DNA of 64,000 bases from Symbiodinium natans (GCA_905221605.1 CAJNDS010000347.1:904001-968000); one strand, 5' to 3'; counted from the stretch's first letter, positions 32,331-44,092 are shown. Notes: generated from the letters alone by a model not told the origin. Numbers and translations: made by a program.

Positions 32331-32614
32331 TAACGCAAACTAACGGTAAATAACGCCTAGAAGTCTCCCACAGGCCACTTCTAACGCCAAATAACGCCCT
32401 CTAACGGCCCTCTATTCCCAGGGTTAGGCCCCAACTAACGCCAACTAACGGCGAATAACGCCCAGAAGCTCCCCACAGGCCACTTCTAACGCCAAATAAC
32501 GCCCTCTAACGGCCTGTTCTTTGTAGGGGAAATGCAAATAACGCAGTCTAACGGTAAATAACGCTTAGAAGTTTCCCACAGGCCACTTCTAACGCCAAAT
32601 AACGCCTTCTAACG
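32331..32614. repeat. phased TAACG array: six triplets of 10-bp-spaced motifs
   Basis: TAACG occurs at 32331, 32341, 32351; 32382, 32392, 32402; 32436, 32446, 32456; 32487, 32497, 32507; 32539, 32549, 32559; 32590, 32600, 32610. Within a triplet the spacing is exactly 10 bp; between triplet starts it is 51, 54, 51, 52, 51. The underlying unit is a roughly 100-bp tandem repeat (two triplets per unit) with CCCACAGGCCACTTC between triplets. It lies 131 bp upstream of ATG 32200 on minus. TAACGG fits the Myb-type core YAACNG. The function is inference. Confidence 0.9.
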
Positions 32615-32780
32615 GGTCGTTTGTGGGTTGTGACTGGAAATACCTCAGAATCCTGGGGTTCATCCGACCAATCTGCAATCAGAAGCTCGAGGGACTTGAG
32701 CATGCAGCACACATATGCGTGTCTACATGCCTCCACAAACATGTGCTGTGTTGGGCACAAAGCCGAATTCACATGTCATG
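32548..32780 (-). CDS. isolated minus-strand exon fragment
   Basis: CRHAYVCCMLKSLELLIADW then SDEPQDSEV is an open minus segment at about 32740-32640 with coding-like composition. It overlaps the right end of the TAACG array and may be the 3' part of a gene upstream or a broken copy. Not recognised. Confidence 0.3.
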
Positions 32781-33639
32781 TTTTTTTGCACACATATAGG
32801 GCACCGGTAGCACAGTCGGTCTAAGCCGTGTCTCTTCTTAAATCGCACCCCAAGGTTGTCTTAGCCCGAATATTGAACACAGCTAGCAAAATCAAAGGAG
32901 TAACACCCTAAGATTTAATCTGAAGACTCCTTCAACCAGAGCAAGAACCTACGACGGTAGCAAATGTTCATCCGTCCCCTGCAGGCTCCATGGAATTTGT
33001 GGATCTGGATGGAAGCCATTGTTCTCCATCTCCTTGGCTGCATTGCTTCAGATTGAAACTGATCAACTCAGCCCCTATATTCCAAAAACCCTAAACTAAA
33101 CTGACACCAAGACCTCAACCCCTAGTACTCAGTCAGCTCTACATAAGGTAAAGCCGGAATACAAGCACCCGAAACCAAAGTTGTGGGTCAAAACTCTTTC
33201 TCAAGTGCAGGCAACCCTCATCCAAGAGGAAGGCCTGGAAGATGTCAAAGCAAGACTAGAAAAGCAGGGTGTGCACATAGATAATTTGCAAGCAACTGTT
33301 TCAAAATGGTTGCTAAACACTGTGACTGGTGGCTTCAATCGCCTTCAGATCTGCTTGCTTGAACCCAAACTTCAGTATTTGTTTCGCCTGACCACCAGCA
33401 TAGAGCTGTGAAGTCAGGATGGGCTGACACTTGCCATCCAGTACCTCCGATGGGCATATCAAGCCTTCGATTTAAACTTGAAACCCGAAACCGAAGCTTT
33501 GGGTTGGGACACCCTGACACAACCAGCTGCCTCAGCATGCTTTTCAGCCACAAAATCCCCATAACTCCGGGGATATGTTCCCGTGTCCTGCAAGTTTTTG
33601 CCTCCAGTCCTCAGATCACAGGTAGGGGTTGGGATGGCT

Positions 33640-34457
33640 AGGGTTGACATGACATCTGAAGGTCACCAGCTGTGGCTACCAAACACAGTTGTACAAATCC
33701 CAGCTGCACAGCGACTTTGCCAGTAGAAGCATTGCGCTTGCGCTTGACAACTTCGAACTGGTTTCGGAGCACCACATTTCTCAACGACTGGTCAGGGGCT
33801 CCGATTTGCATTCCAACACAGCACCCAGCTCGAAAACTCGACAGAACCAACCCACTGACACACAGTCCTTGCGGAGCTCCTTCGACATTCTGTTTGCTCG
33901 ATGTTGTAAGCTCGGAAGCCATGGTGCACTACCAATAGCAAGGGACGGCTTCGGGGTCCAGGAGCCGAAGCATCCCATAAACCTTGAGAAGCAGGGGTCT
34001 GGTGACATGAACTCTGGCTTGAACAAATCCGGACACTTTCGGCCAACATGCAGAACAAAAACTTTGACCAATCAGCCAAAACACCAGGTCACGTGAAAGT
34101 GTGTGATGTTGGCCACTGGCACATGAAGTTGTAGTAACGCTCGGATCCACGGCAGCTGAAAAACGATGGAACTTCGAGGGTGTTCAATCATCCAAAAGAT
34201 TTTTCGGGCAAGGCAAAGTGCCAGCAGAATGCTGACACGGCACGCAATGAGATTGTGTTGTTGAACCCATTTCGACCGGACATTGCCAAGCGGCTTCTGT
34301 GCACTCCTACGATGCCTTGATTTGCTCACCCACGTAAAGCTTGTGCAGGGTAGAGCCACATAGAGTAGCCCGGACTCAGCCAGCCGCAATGTCTTTTGGA
34401 TTGCCAAAGCAAATCCTAACACAGTGCAGATGTTCTGCTCTTCAGAAATCTTCACAT
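33640..34457 (-). CDS. dinoflagellate-type repetitive ORF ('IEHPRSS' family), probably broken
   Basis: One frame (34455-34075) reads GLLYVALPCTSFTWVSKSRH, PLGN, VQQHNLIACRVSILLALCLA, KIFWMIEHPRSSIVFQLPWI. A second frame (34000-33930) reads MGCFGSWTPKPSLAIGSAPW. A third (33830-33720) reads FEVVKRKRNASTGKVAV. From memory, this order (C-S-F-x-W, PLG, 'W..E.P.SS', then 'G..G..TPKP', then KR...GK) is shared by an abundant dinoflagellate protein family of unknown role that behaves like a repetitive element. Frame changes without obvious splice signals suggest decay, though introns cannot be excluded. No clean start or stop. Confidence 0.5.
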
Positions 34458-34459
34458 CA

Positions 34460-35111
34460 AATTTGCTCCTTGGCGGGCGAGGAACTCAGGCCCGAAGATG
34501 ATAATATGGAGAAAAAAGTAGGGGGTCCTCATCCTTAAGCCTCAACATGAAGAAACCCTAACGAATCGAAGTAAACATAACATCCTAAAGCACAAAACTC
34601 AGAACCCTACCACCCTGAACTCAACCAATAAAACTCAACATCAAAATTCACACCCAAGTCCTCGAATCTAAACCCTAAACCCTGAACCCCAACAAAACCC
34701 TAAACCCTAAACCCTAAGCCCAAATATAGAATGCGAGGCTCGATCTGTAGCCAAGCTGACCTATGGAATCACAGTGTGCCAATTTGCAAGTTTCGGGTTT
34801 TCTGCAAGCACTCTCTGCAAGTGCAGGGTTTCAGGGTTGGGGCTTAGGGTTTGGGTTGCTATCCAAGGCTCTGAAACCATCGGCAACCTGACCTGCCCCG
34901 GCAAACAGCTCCACATTGTGGAGATCCTTGGCTGCAAGTCAGTCCATGGGCTCGGGTTTTAGGGCTCAGGGTTCTGGAGCGGTCGATATTCTTGCAAGCA
35001 TGGCACACGCTGAGAGCTGCTCTGGGACACAGATCCAACATAATCACAGAGATGTATCCTGCAGCAAACATACAGATTTGCATTGTTTTGACACCTTTAC
35101 AAGAAGATAAG
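34460..35111. other. no convincing gene
   Basis: It contains short CCCTAAA remnants at 34670-34715 and degenerate TTTAGGG-like pieces at 34830-34860. I see no exon. Confidence 0.5.
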
Positions 35112-35264
35112 TCGACAAACCCACACACACACACACCCACGCCCACGCCCACACTTACACCCACCCACCCACACACACACACCCACGCCCACGCCCACAC
35201 TCACACCCACACACACACACAGACGCCCACACCCACAAGTACACACACACACGTACACACACAC

Positions 35265-35295
<31 letters not shown>

Positions 35296-35480
35296 CACAC
35301 ACACACACAGACAGACACACACACACACACACACCCACACCCACACCCCCACCCACACCCACACACACACACACCCACACACACACCCACACCCACACCC
35401 ACACCCACACCCACACCCACACCCACACACACACACACCCACACACACACACACAGCCACACACCCACACAGTCCAGGGA
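35112..35480. repeat. CCCACA/CA tract with GACA core
   Basis: About 365 bp of (CCCACA)n, (CA)n and (GACA)n. Open frames with TPTPTH or VCVCVG composition here are artefacts. Confidence 0.95.
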
Positions 35481-35484
35481 CTGG

Positions 35485-35620
35485 AGCCAAGCAGCACTAT
35501 ACCGGGCATCCCCATCTGAAGTAGGATCATCACTTGCATCGCTGACAGGCATAGCGGACTCCACCGACGATTTGTCTGCTCCATGGCCAGCACCAGTGGT
35601 TCGGGCAAGGTGTGGTCCAG
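35485..35620 (-). CDS. acidic exon fragment
   Basis: [20 protein letters not shown] then YSAAWLQSL is an open minus frame ending at the CA tract. The acidic Asp/Ser composition resembles the repeated exons at 39-41 kb, but I could not link it to neighbours. Confidence 0.3.
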
Positions 35621-36447
35621 GCTGTAAACGGTCTGGGGCCTAGACCCCCCAAACCCCTAGCCCGAGGCCCCAAATCTCAACCGGGTACCCTTTGTTTAAT
35701 TTGGTACACTGCACACTTTAGTTGCCTTTTAAACCCTGCAGCCTAACATACAGTGCACAAGTGGCAGTCTACATGTACCAATGCAACAGTACAGCCCAAC
35801 AACTTGAGCTGTCCATGCTTTTGCAGGCACTTTTGTTGTGGCATGCCACGTGCAAAACATGGGCTGCACCAGGATAGCAACAACAGATCACAAGCAGCGG
35901 TTTCTCCTTTGCAGTGTCGCCCCCTTCACGCTTGCGATTTCAAGTCGCACGCACGTAAAAGCATGCTTTGCTTAATTGCATGGGCTTCATGTGCTGGGCA
36001 TGACTTCAGGCCCTTTGCACCGGAAAGGAGTAGTGAGCTTAGCTAGGATCATGGGTTTTGAGTGGATACATGTGCCTTGAGAAGCCAAGCCGGGCAGCAC
36101 CCTACATGTAAAATTGTGCGCATACGCACAAGTCACAAAAGCTGCTGGCGCCCCACCCATTGACGAGAACACTTAAGTGCCACACATGGTACACTACAGC
36201 AAAATGTGACAGCCAAGCAACAGTAGACTCAAGGAGCCACATCGGATCCGTTTTGACCATCGGTCGCAATAACACCGTCAGATCGACCTGACAGAAAGCT
36301 GTGTTTGCAACGGGCTTAACCATGCTCAAGCAGTTTGATTGCTTACTCAGATAAAGGCCTTTCTGCTCCCAGCCGGCAAGGACTTTCGCCTGCTTCCACC
36401 TCAACTTACCCCGCAATACTAGCGCGCAGCAGCTGGCTATGCTGACT
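35621..36447. other. no convincing gene
   Basis: A minus segment near 36400-36110 (LRWKQAKVLAGWEQKGLYLS...) is open, but its ends are undefined and its composition is only weakly coding. Nothing else seen. Confidence 0.4.
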
Positions 36448-37590
36448 CTAGACTCTAGACTTTAGACATACTTTTTTTCGAGTTCCAGCTAGCAACGCAG
36501 CCAAGACACAGGCCACTGATAGCTTCAGCATCGCCTTGCCTCCAGCCCATGCTTGTGCCTCCTTTTTTGTCAACCTTGTCTTGAGTTCAATGTTCGTCTT
36601 ATTCGGGAAGGGTCTGGTCTTGAAAGTTAAAGCTGCAGTCCTGTCACACTCCAGCCATCTGGTACCAGTGTCTTTTTCACATAAAAGGCCTGCTTGTCCA
36701 GGCTGACAGTGATGGAGCCACAGATCGTCACGTCCATGTAGGTCTGCTCGGGGCATGTAGCAGCAAAGCTCCTCATGATCCAAGCATCAAGGCTGTGCAA
36801 CCAGCAACATAGTGCGCAAAACCGAAACTCTGAGCCAATCAACACATCCTGAATTGAGACAGGCCTCTTCTGCCGGAAGCTGTCCCATGACCAAGTAGGG
36901 CTGAGAGCACCCACAGGCCGGCAATCATTCATGTTAGGAGCAGCCAGCAGAATTTCCAAAGAAGCCCGAACCTTGGCCATTTCGGCCTCCTCATCCTTCT
37001 CCTTAAGCTTTGGAGCCTTCTTAACCCGTGCGGGCACCGATGAATCCAAGGCTTCATCTGGCCCCCGCACTCCTGGCGCCGCGTCTGCGACTGCCGACTC
37101 TTCTGCCGGATCTGCAGCGGCTGCCTCTGCCTCACCTGCAGCAACTTGATCCTTCTTGCGCTTGCCAGCAAGTGCTTTCTCTGCCGCTTCCTGTAGGGCA
37201 TAGGTTGCAACACAGGGGTTTGGACTTAAAGCCAAGGGCTTGGGAATCGAGGGCTGAATGATGACAAGGGCTTTGGGCGCAGAGGCAGAGCGCAGGCAGT
37301 CCTCCCGCTTGGCCTTGCGAATGTCTGCTTGTCTCTGCCGAAGATCACCGAATTGCTTGCTGTGATCCGTGGGCAACAGGCCATACGGAAACGGTGTAAC
37401 CATGTTGGGCGGAATCAGGGGCTCACGGTCCTGGCAGAAATATATGCACAAATTCGAAGCAGGGGGAACACTGCTAGGTCTTGGCATTATATATGTATGG
37501 CCTTGAAAGCCCCATTGCTGGACGACGGCTTTGAGCTTCTTGCAGCCTCCTGTTAATATAACATGCATCGATACCACACAAACCACTCAA
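36448..37590 (-). CDS. hypothetical Lys/Ala-rich protein
   Basis: A continuous minus frame from about 37590 to 36627 includes LIPPNMVTPFPYGLLPTDHS, QFGDLRQRQADIRKAKRED, an Ala/Glu/Lys-rich low-complexity linker (KALAGKRKKDQVAAGEAEAA...), EMAKVRASLEILLAAPNMND, SWDSFRQKRPVSIQDVLIG and MDVTICGSITVSLDKQAFYV. It probably continues, after an intron near 36630, with NKTNIELKTRLTKKEAQAWA and a hydrophobic end (SVACVLAALLAG) with a stop near 36448. I recognise no domain. The start is not clear; it may begin upstream of KLKAVVQQWGFQGHTYI. It lies directly downstream of the repeated-exon gene. Confidence 0.5.
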
Positions 37591-37635
37591 TTAACTTATA
37601 TTTAGTTTCTTGAACAAACACACGCATGTTCTGGA

Positions 37636-40417
37636 TCAAGGCACAGCAGTCTCATTCCACTTCCGCTTCGTGGGCTTCCCAGCAGCTCCTTTGGAGTCCT
37701 CAGAAGCGGGTTTGTTTGCCATGAGGGTCTGCCCTTGTTCCCACGACCTATAGCCCATAATACCTGGAATCCTAAACCAGGGTTGTCCTTGTCAGAAATG
37801 TCCAGGCTTTGCTTGTCCAAGTGCTCCTCGGCTTTCTGGCATTTTTGGGTTAGGGTTTAAGGTTTGGGTTTTTAGGGTTTTAGGTTTTGCTATTAAAGCG
37901 GGTTTGGTGTTTCTGGTTTATGAGTGATACAGCTGACAAGATTGCTGGAGCCCAGCAGTATTCCAGCAGCATTCAAAAGGGTTTAGGGTTCAAGGTTTAG
38001 GGTTTAGGCTAGTGTTGAGGGTAGGGCTTAGGGTTTAGGGTGTACTGAAATGCTGAGCCCTGATCCTAAACGCGGGTTGTCCTCCACAGGGATATCCAAG
38101 CCTTGCTTCTTTGCGCGCTCCTATCAGCATTCTGATCATGTCTGATCAGCAGTTCTCAAAGTACAGCTTTGGGGCTTATGGTGTAGGGTTTCTGGGAAAC
38201 AGAGTTTAGGGAGCTCATAAAGCCTTGGACTCAGACCCCAGCAGGTCCTCGTCAGCTTGTTGAAACTGACGTAGCAAATCGCCCCACTCCTCCTCTGTGG
38301 GCACCCAGTAGTCCTACCAGACAAAGCTATAAATTTAGCCTGAGCAGTGCCAGCAGTGCATCTAATAGTACCGAATAGCCAATGACACACATGCCGCCTG
38401 GCCTCTTCATCGGCAGTGCTGGCAGTGCCAGTCGCACAGCGGCTTTTCGAGGTTGAAGGCCGCACTTTGGGCTTGGCATTGCCATCTGACTTGGCCTCAA
38501 CACAAGGCTGGCAATAGTCAACCCATGCACATAAAATGGTTGCGCCTCCATGGTCTATCCCCCCCCCCACAATGGTCTACAGTCTCGCCTAAAACCAACC
38601 AGCCAAAGCCCAAAGCCCTAACGAAGCCTTAATCCCTAGCCCTCAACCCTAAGCCCTAGCCCTAAAGCCTAAACCCTATACCCTAAGCCACACCCCACAC
38701 CACAGGGGGGAATTCTAGGGGGAGGGAGGAAGGGGGGGTGTGTTTCCTGGCCTCACCATGGCCAGCAGTCACACAGCACTTTTTGGAGCTCGTGGGACGC
38801 ACTTTGCGCTTGGGCACCTCAAGGCACATCCACATCATGAAGATTGCCTGTCGAACACAGCTCCATTCCAGACCCAGCCTGCGCTCCTTCTAGCCCAGAC
38901 ACTGGCACCAGCTCAGCCTGCAACAGCTCTAGCACACTGCATACACACAGCATAAGCCCACAGCAATATGGCAGACATGCTGCAATACTTCTTGACTGGG
39001 GGGTCCAGCACCTCAGGGCTGTCTGCCCCCAACACTGGCTTCACAAGGGCTTGCGCCACAGGGTCCAGAGTCTGAGAACACTAAACGTGTTGGGCTTAGG
39101 TTGTGCTCAGGCTTGCGTGTAGGCGAACACAAACCATGCCTTCCAAATTTGTAATCACACTAGAGTTCGAAGCAGGACATTTGCAAACCGACTCGCTCTA
39201 CATCAGAGCTGCAGATGTGTAGGGCAGGACCAACAACATGCCACAACCTTCCCACCTCATCAGTTGTCTCCACCGGATTCTTCACAGGCACCGAGCACAC
39301 AGAGCCCGCTGCCGCAGCTGCATCCTGTCATAGGGCCAGGAAGACATGAACTCCGACCCTACCTTTCCCCACCCCTTCCACTCCTCCAACTGGGTTTCGG
39401 GTTCAGGGTTTAGGGTTGAGGGGTCAGGGTTTTGGGTTTTAGGGATTAGGGTTTAGGGTTTTCCACCTCCACCCCTCCACCACTCTTCCACCCGTCCAAC
39501 AGGGCTAAGGGTTTAGGGTTGGGGTTAGGGTTTAGGGTTTACAGTTTTCGTTTAGGGTTTCTACCGCCACCAACCCCCTCCAGCATACTGTTCCTAGCCC
39601 CAGCCTTGGGGTCGGAGCACACAGTATCAGCCGTCACAGCGGCTTCCTGCACATTATATTGCAAGGCATTGATCACAACAGGACCAAGTCTAACTCACTA
39701 TTGTCTCAACACAAAAAGGCAATCCCCACCTCATCACCAGATGTCTCCACATGAGACATGGTCGTAGCCACCGGCTCAGAACCTGCAATATCGGTTTCCA
39801 AGGCTGCTTCCTGCACAGGGCCAGGCATTCACGCACGACTTGCAATTAAACAATGTTCGAAGAAGCTGTCACGACACAATTGTTTCTTGGAGAGCCCTCC
39901 ACATCGACTGTCACAGCTGCTTCCTGCACATATATGATTCAGCCCCGGCGGGCCCCCCCCCCCTCCCCCCTACCCCCCCCCCCCCCCAAGGGTACCCCCC
40001 CCCCCCCCTGTGGTGTGGTTGGGGGTTGGTTTTAGGGTTTTAGGGTTTTAGGGTTTAGGGTTTAGGGTTTAGGGTTTAGGTAGGGTTTAGGTTTAGGGTT
40101 TTTAGGGTTTAGGGTTTAGGTTTTTTTAGGGTTTAGGGTTTAGGGTTTAAGGGTTTTCCCCGCGGATGGGGTACTAAGATGATCCCCCCCCCCCCCCCCC
40201 CCCCCCTGTGGTGTGGTTGGGGGTTGGTTTTAGGGTTAGGGTTTAGGTTCAGGGTTTTAGGGTTTAGGGTTTAAGGTTTAAGACTTAAGGTTTAGGGTTT
40301 CGGGTTAGGGTTTAGGTTTTAGGGTTTAGGGTTTAGGGTTTAGGGTTTAGGGTTTTAGGTTTAGGGTTAGGGTTTAGGGACCGTAGAGTAGGCTTGGGGG
40401 GGGGGGGGGGATACCAT

Positions 40418-40448
<31 letters not shown>

Positions 40449-42144
40449 AGGACGCTCGACGCTGAACCATATATATGTATGTTTTTGTATATACGTGCAC
40501 ATGGACTGCTTCACTACCCCACCTCATCATCCGCTGTCTCCAGAGGATTAGCCACATGTTCAGAGCCCACGATATCGGTTGCTGCAGCTGCTTCCTGCGA
40601 GTGCACAGGGCCAGACATTCACAACAGGACTTGAGATTTAAATCAAACTAGTCCCCACCTCATCGCCTGTCTCCAGATTGCTCATAGCCACGCGCGTTTC
40701 GGAGCTCATGATATCGGCTGCAGCAGCTGCTTCCTGGAGCACAGAACTCCTGACTTGTAGTCTATGACAACCTTTCCCCACCTCATCACCAGCTATCTCC
40801 ACAGGATCAGCCACCCGCAACTCAGAGCCCACAGAATCGGTTGCTGCATGTGCTTCACGTTCCTGCACAGGGCCAGACATTCACAAGAGGACTTGAGATT
40901 TAAATCAAACTAGTCCCCACCTCATCGCCTGTCTCCAGATTGCTCATAGCCACACATGTTTCGGAGCTCACGATATCGGCTGTAGCAGCTGCTTCCTGTG
41001 CACAGGACTCCTGCATTGTAGTCTGGTGAAAACCTTTCCCCACCTCATCACCAAGTATCTCCACAGGATCAGCCACCCGCAACTCAAAGACCATGTCGGT
41101 ATCGGTTGCTGCGTGTGCTCCAAGTTCCTGCACAGGGCCAGGCATCACAACAGAACTTGAAATAAAAGATCACCAGTTGTCTCCACCAGATTGTTCCTAG
41201 CCACCTGCAGCTCAGAGCCCACAGCATCAGCTGTTGCAGCTGCCTCCTGGACAGGGCCAAGCAATACGCAGCACTACTCATCGTTTAGACTCATGACCAC
41301 ATCCCACCTCATCATGACCAGCAGGTGGCCCAACGGGATTGCTCGTGACCGGTTCAGAGCCCATGATATCAGGATCGGTTGCTGCAGCTGCTTCCTACAG
41401 ATGCAAAGCACAAGTACGGCAAAAGTTCCTTTACTGCCATGTACTCGCCACATCAATCCAATTCCCTGCTCCTCCTCATCAGAGAGAACATCAATGGTCA
41501 GCACGGAGCCCAGGCTTGAGCTGTCGGTCTCACTACACAGCTCCAGCGCTGCAGCCTGCCAGAAAAACTACTGTACTTTAAGTAGCTGAATCAAGACTCA
41601 ACACAAGCAAATCTTGGACGTCACCAGACTCCTCTTCCTCACTCGCAGGAGACACCGATGCAGCATCCGGCAGGCCCACATCATCTTCACCGGCCTGCAG
41701 CAAACATACCCGTCGGTACACCCCCACCCCAGGGCACCGTCGGTGCAGGGGGGGGGGTGGGTGGAGGGGGGGAGGGGGGTGGGGGTTTGGGCTGTCTTCC
41801 CAACCCAGAAAAGTTGGGTTTGGTTTGGTGGGAGGAGGGAAGGGGGAGGGGGGGGGGAGGGGGGGAGGGGGGGAAGGGGGAGGGAGGGGAGAGGGGGGGG
41901 AGGGGGGCTACAAGGGAGGGGAAATACAGCCATCAAGGGCTTAGGTTTAGGATTTGGGGTCTGGGTTTGGCTTCAGGAGTCCGGGTCCAAAAGGGGTTTG
42001 GGTTTAGGGTTTAGGGTCTAGGGCTTAGGGCTTAGGGCTTGGAGGTGTGTAGGGTTTAGGGTTTAGGGTTTAGGGTATAGGGTATAGGGTTTAGGGTTTA
42101 GGGTTTAGGGTTTAGGGTTCTTTAAACAGTACACTGTGCACAAT

Positions 42145-42184
<40 letters not shown>

Positions 42185-43248
42185 CTGGGAACTCGAAGCA
42201 CTGGATGTGGAGGATAGTCTGGCAGGAACAGCCACCCCATTGACACGATAGTAGAGGCTCTTGAGCACGATGAGTTCTGGCTGCCTGCAGGGAGAGACAC
42301 CAATCTGCACACTTGAAATTCGCACACATTTTAGCTACATATACTGATCAGCAGAACGAATTAACTCCTTGAGTTTGGCGTGCGATGAAGTTTGTCCATG
42401 ACATAGCTTGCCATCATCCGTAGCTGATTCCCCTGCACCTCTGACCAATCCTGCCAGACAACAGCTCAACCACACCAGACAAAAGGCTCATATCATGATC
42501 ACGTGTCAGAGAGGTGGAAAATATGTATGGCCTTTATTTTCTTTTTCTCGCCACGTTGGGCGACCTGGTCGCGAGACCAGAATCCGTGCAGAACTCCCAA
42601 GTAAAGCACCGCTGCCTCATCAGCAAGCAGTGGCTTCGAATCACAAACCACAGCAAAACACATGTGGGGCCACAGTTCATACATACAATACACATCCTGA
42701 GCATCTGGCACGATGCTCTTTGTACGATATCAAGTCCTTGGCCTCTGTGATGCCCTTCATCAAGGACACGATATACATCTTCATTATCGTGTAATTGGTT
42801 CTGTTCTGAAGGTCACTCTGTGCCACCCTTACATCCTCCACCACCACAATCCTCTTCTCCTCAGGTCCACAACAATGATTACAAGAAAACTACCCAAAAC
42901 ACCTTCATTTTAGAAGCAGCAACAACAACAACATGAAAAGCCATCGAGTCACTTTGTCCTCCTTGATCTTCTGTAAGTTGGCTTCCACAAAGCTACGCAA
43001 AGTGTCGACGACTTTGAGGGCATCTTCCTCGAATACGCCACAACATTATAAACAACACTCCCCTGCTAGCACCAACTGCCACACATGCGCACACACACAC
43101 ACACACACACCACATGTTTTATAGAACACCGGTACCCAGCTTCAGTCACAAAGAAACGCAGAGGTCGAAGTACTTGCTTCCCGTTCACAATCTGCCCGTT
43201 CGAAAGGCGGGCAGTGCCATCCAGGCACTTGAAGTGTGCAGCTGCCAT
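37636..43248 (-). CDS. gene with an amplified acidic exon array
   Basis: ATG 43248 opens MAAAHFKCLDGTARLSNGQI then VNGKQVLRPLRFFVTEAGY. Later exons: EEDALKVVDTLRSFVEANLQ (about 43040-42945), NYTIMKMYIVSLMKGITEAK (42800-42735), LLADEAAVLYLGVLHGFW (42640-42570), QPELIVLKSLYYRVNGVAVP (42300-42190). Then come about 13 related acidic exons (41700-39256), YWVPTEEEWGDLLRQFQQAD (38315-38232), the basic pair PKRKVRPTSSKKCC / KPKVRPSTSKSRC (38820-38770, 38480-38440), the pair GLDIPVEDNPRL / SLDISDKDNPGL (38120-38070, 37830-37760), and the end KPTKRKWNETAVP with TGA at 37638-37636. At least three different exons are present as near-duplicates, so the gene grew by exon duplication. The mature protein would be strongly acidic in the middle and basic at the end, suggesting a nuclear or nucleic-acid-associated role (inference). 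Family not recognised; exon borders approximate. Confidence 0.55.
39256..41700 (-). repeat. tandemly amplified exon, about 13 copies
   Basis: Copies at about 41700-41608, 41559-41460, 41398-41314, 41250-41170, 41128-41040, 40998-40917, 40866-40777, 40737-40657, 40598-40521, 39926-39897 (partial), 39815-39722, 39640-39611 (partial), 39325-39256. Consensus product is QEAAAATDIVGSE then xVAxxxxxETxDE, ending at a GT donor (GAGGTGGGG) and starting after a CAG acceptor. Two sub-types alternate (SSETRVAMSNLETGDE and GSELRVADPVEIAGDE), so a two-exon unit was also duplicated. Intron pieces (CACAGGGCCAGACATTCACA) are duplicated with the exons. Confidence 0.8.
39950..40450. repeat. C/G homopolymer tracts and degenerate TTTAGGG in the exon array
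   Basis: (C)n at 39953-40012 and 40182-40206, (G)n at 40397-40445, and about 250 bp of irregular TTTAGGG. These separate the 5' (40521 up) and 3' (39926 down) halves of the exon array. Confidence 0.9.
41745..41915. repeat. GGGGGA/GGGGGT purine-rich tract
   Basis: About 170 bp of G-rich purine sequence with T or A interruptions, adjacent to the first repeated acidic exon. Intronic. Confidence 0.9.
42003..42181. repeat. TTTAGGG tract and (CA)n
   Basis: Degenerate TTTAGGG to 42118, then (CA)16 at 42146-42181. Intronic. Confidence 0.9.
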
Positions 43249-43299
43249 GCTCGCCAAAGAAAAGAGTACTACGTAGTAGCACAATCATCTATACTCTAC

Positions 43300-43936
43300 T
43301 CGAATATACTGTGTAAAATATTGCGATTCCACACACATGTGCACGATAGGGCGCCTGCGCAAAACTCATTACACATGCGCTTGAGGGCATTGCAAGCAGC
43401 TGCATCTGGCACAACACTGCACACCACCCCATGATCTTAGAGCACAGGGGTCAGGGTCCGGATTCAGGGTTTGTGGTGCACACCTCTCACATCAGTAAAC
43501 AATGGGCACACAAGACCGGGAGGGCACACCTGCAAGTCGTCTTCTCTTGGCTGCATGGCAAAGAACCGCCCAGTGGCCAGGCATGGCGCAAAAATCTGCA
43601 ATGAATTTAATTTAGACTAGGCTGACCCAACTGGACCCTGGCACCTTAGGGCTGGAAGCTTTAGTAATCATCTCCAACTCGAAGAATCTACCACAGAAAG
43701 TAGTGCGTGCACCAGACCTTCACCCATGGATAGGTCACTCACTCCAGCATGTCCATACAAGCTTGGCCCAGCACTCACCAGGCACAGCCCACAAATGCAC
43801 AGAAGCACATGCCATGAATGCACTGCTGCACATCTCACCCAAAGCACATATTGCCGCACACAACTCTGACTAGGCACACACTCATACCCCACACACGCAC
43901 ACACAAAACCACACACACAGAGAAGACAAGAAAACA

Positions 43937-43969
<33 letters not shown>

Positions 43970-44048
43970 GAGAGAGAGAGAGAACAAGAGAAGAAGAGAA
44001 AGAGAGGAAGAGAGAAAGAAAAAGAGAGAGGCAGAGAGAGGCAGAGAA

Positions 44049-44092
<44 letters not shown>

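Noticed and set aside
32800-32880. tRNA-like A box (GGTAGCACAGTCGGTCTAAGCC)
   Set aside because: It resembles a D-arm, but no acceptor-stem partner or GGTTCRANNC B box follows at tRNA distance. At most a tRNA-derived relic.
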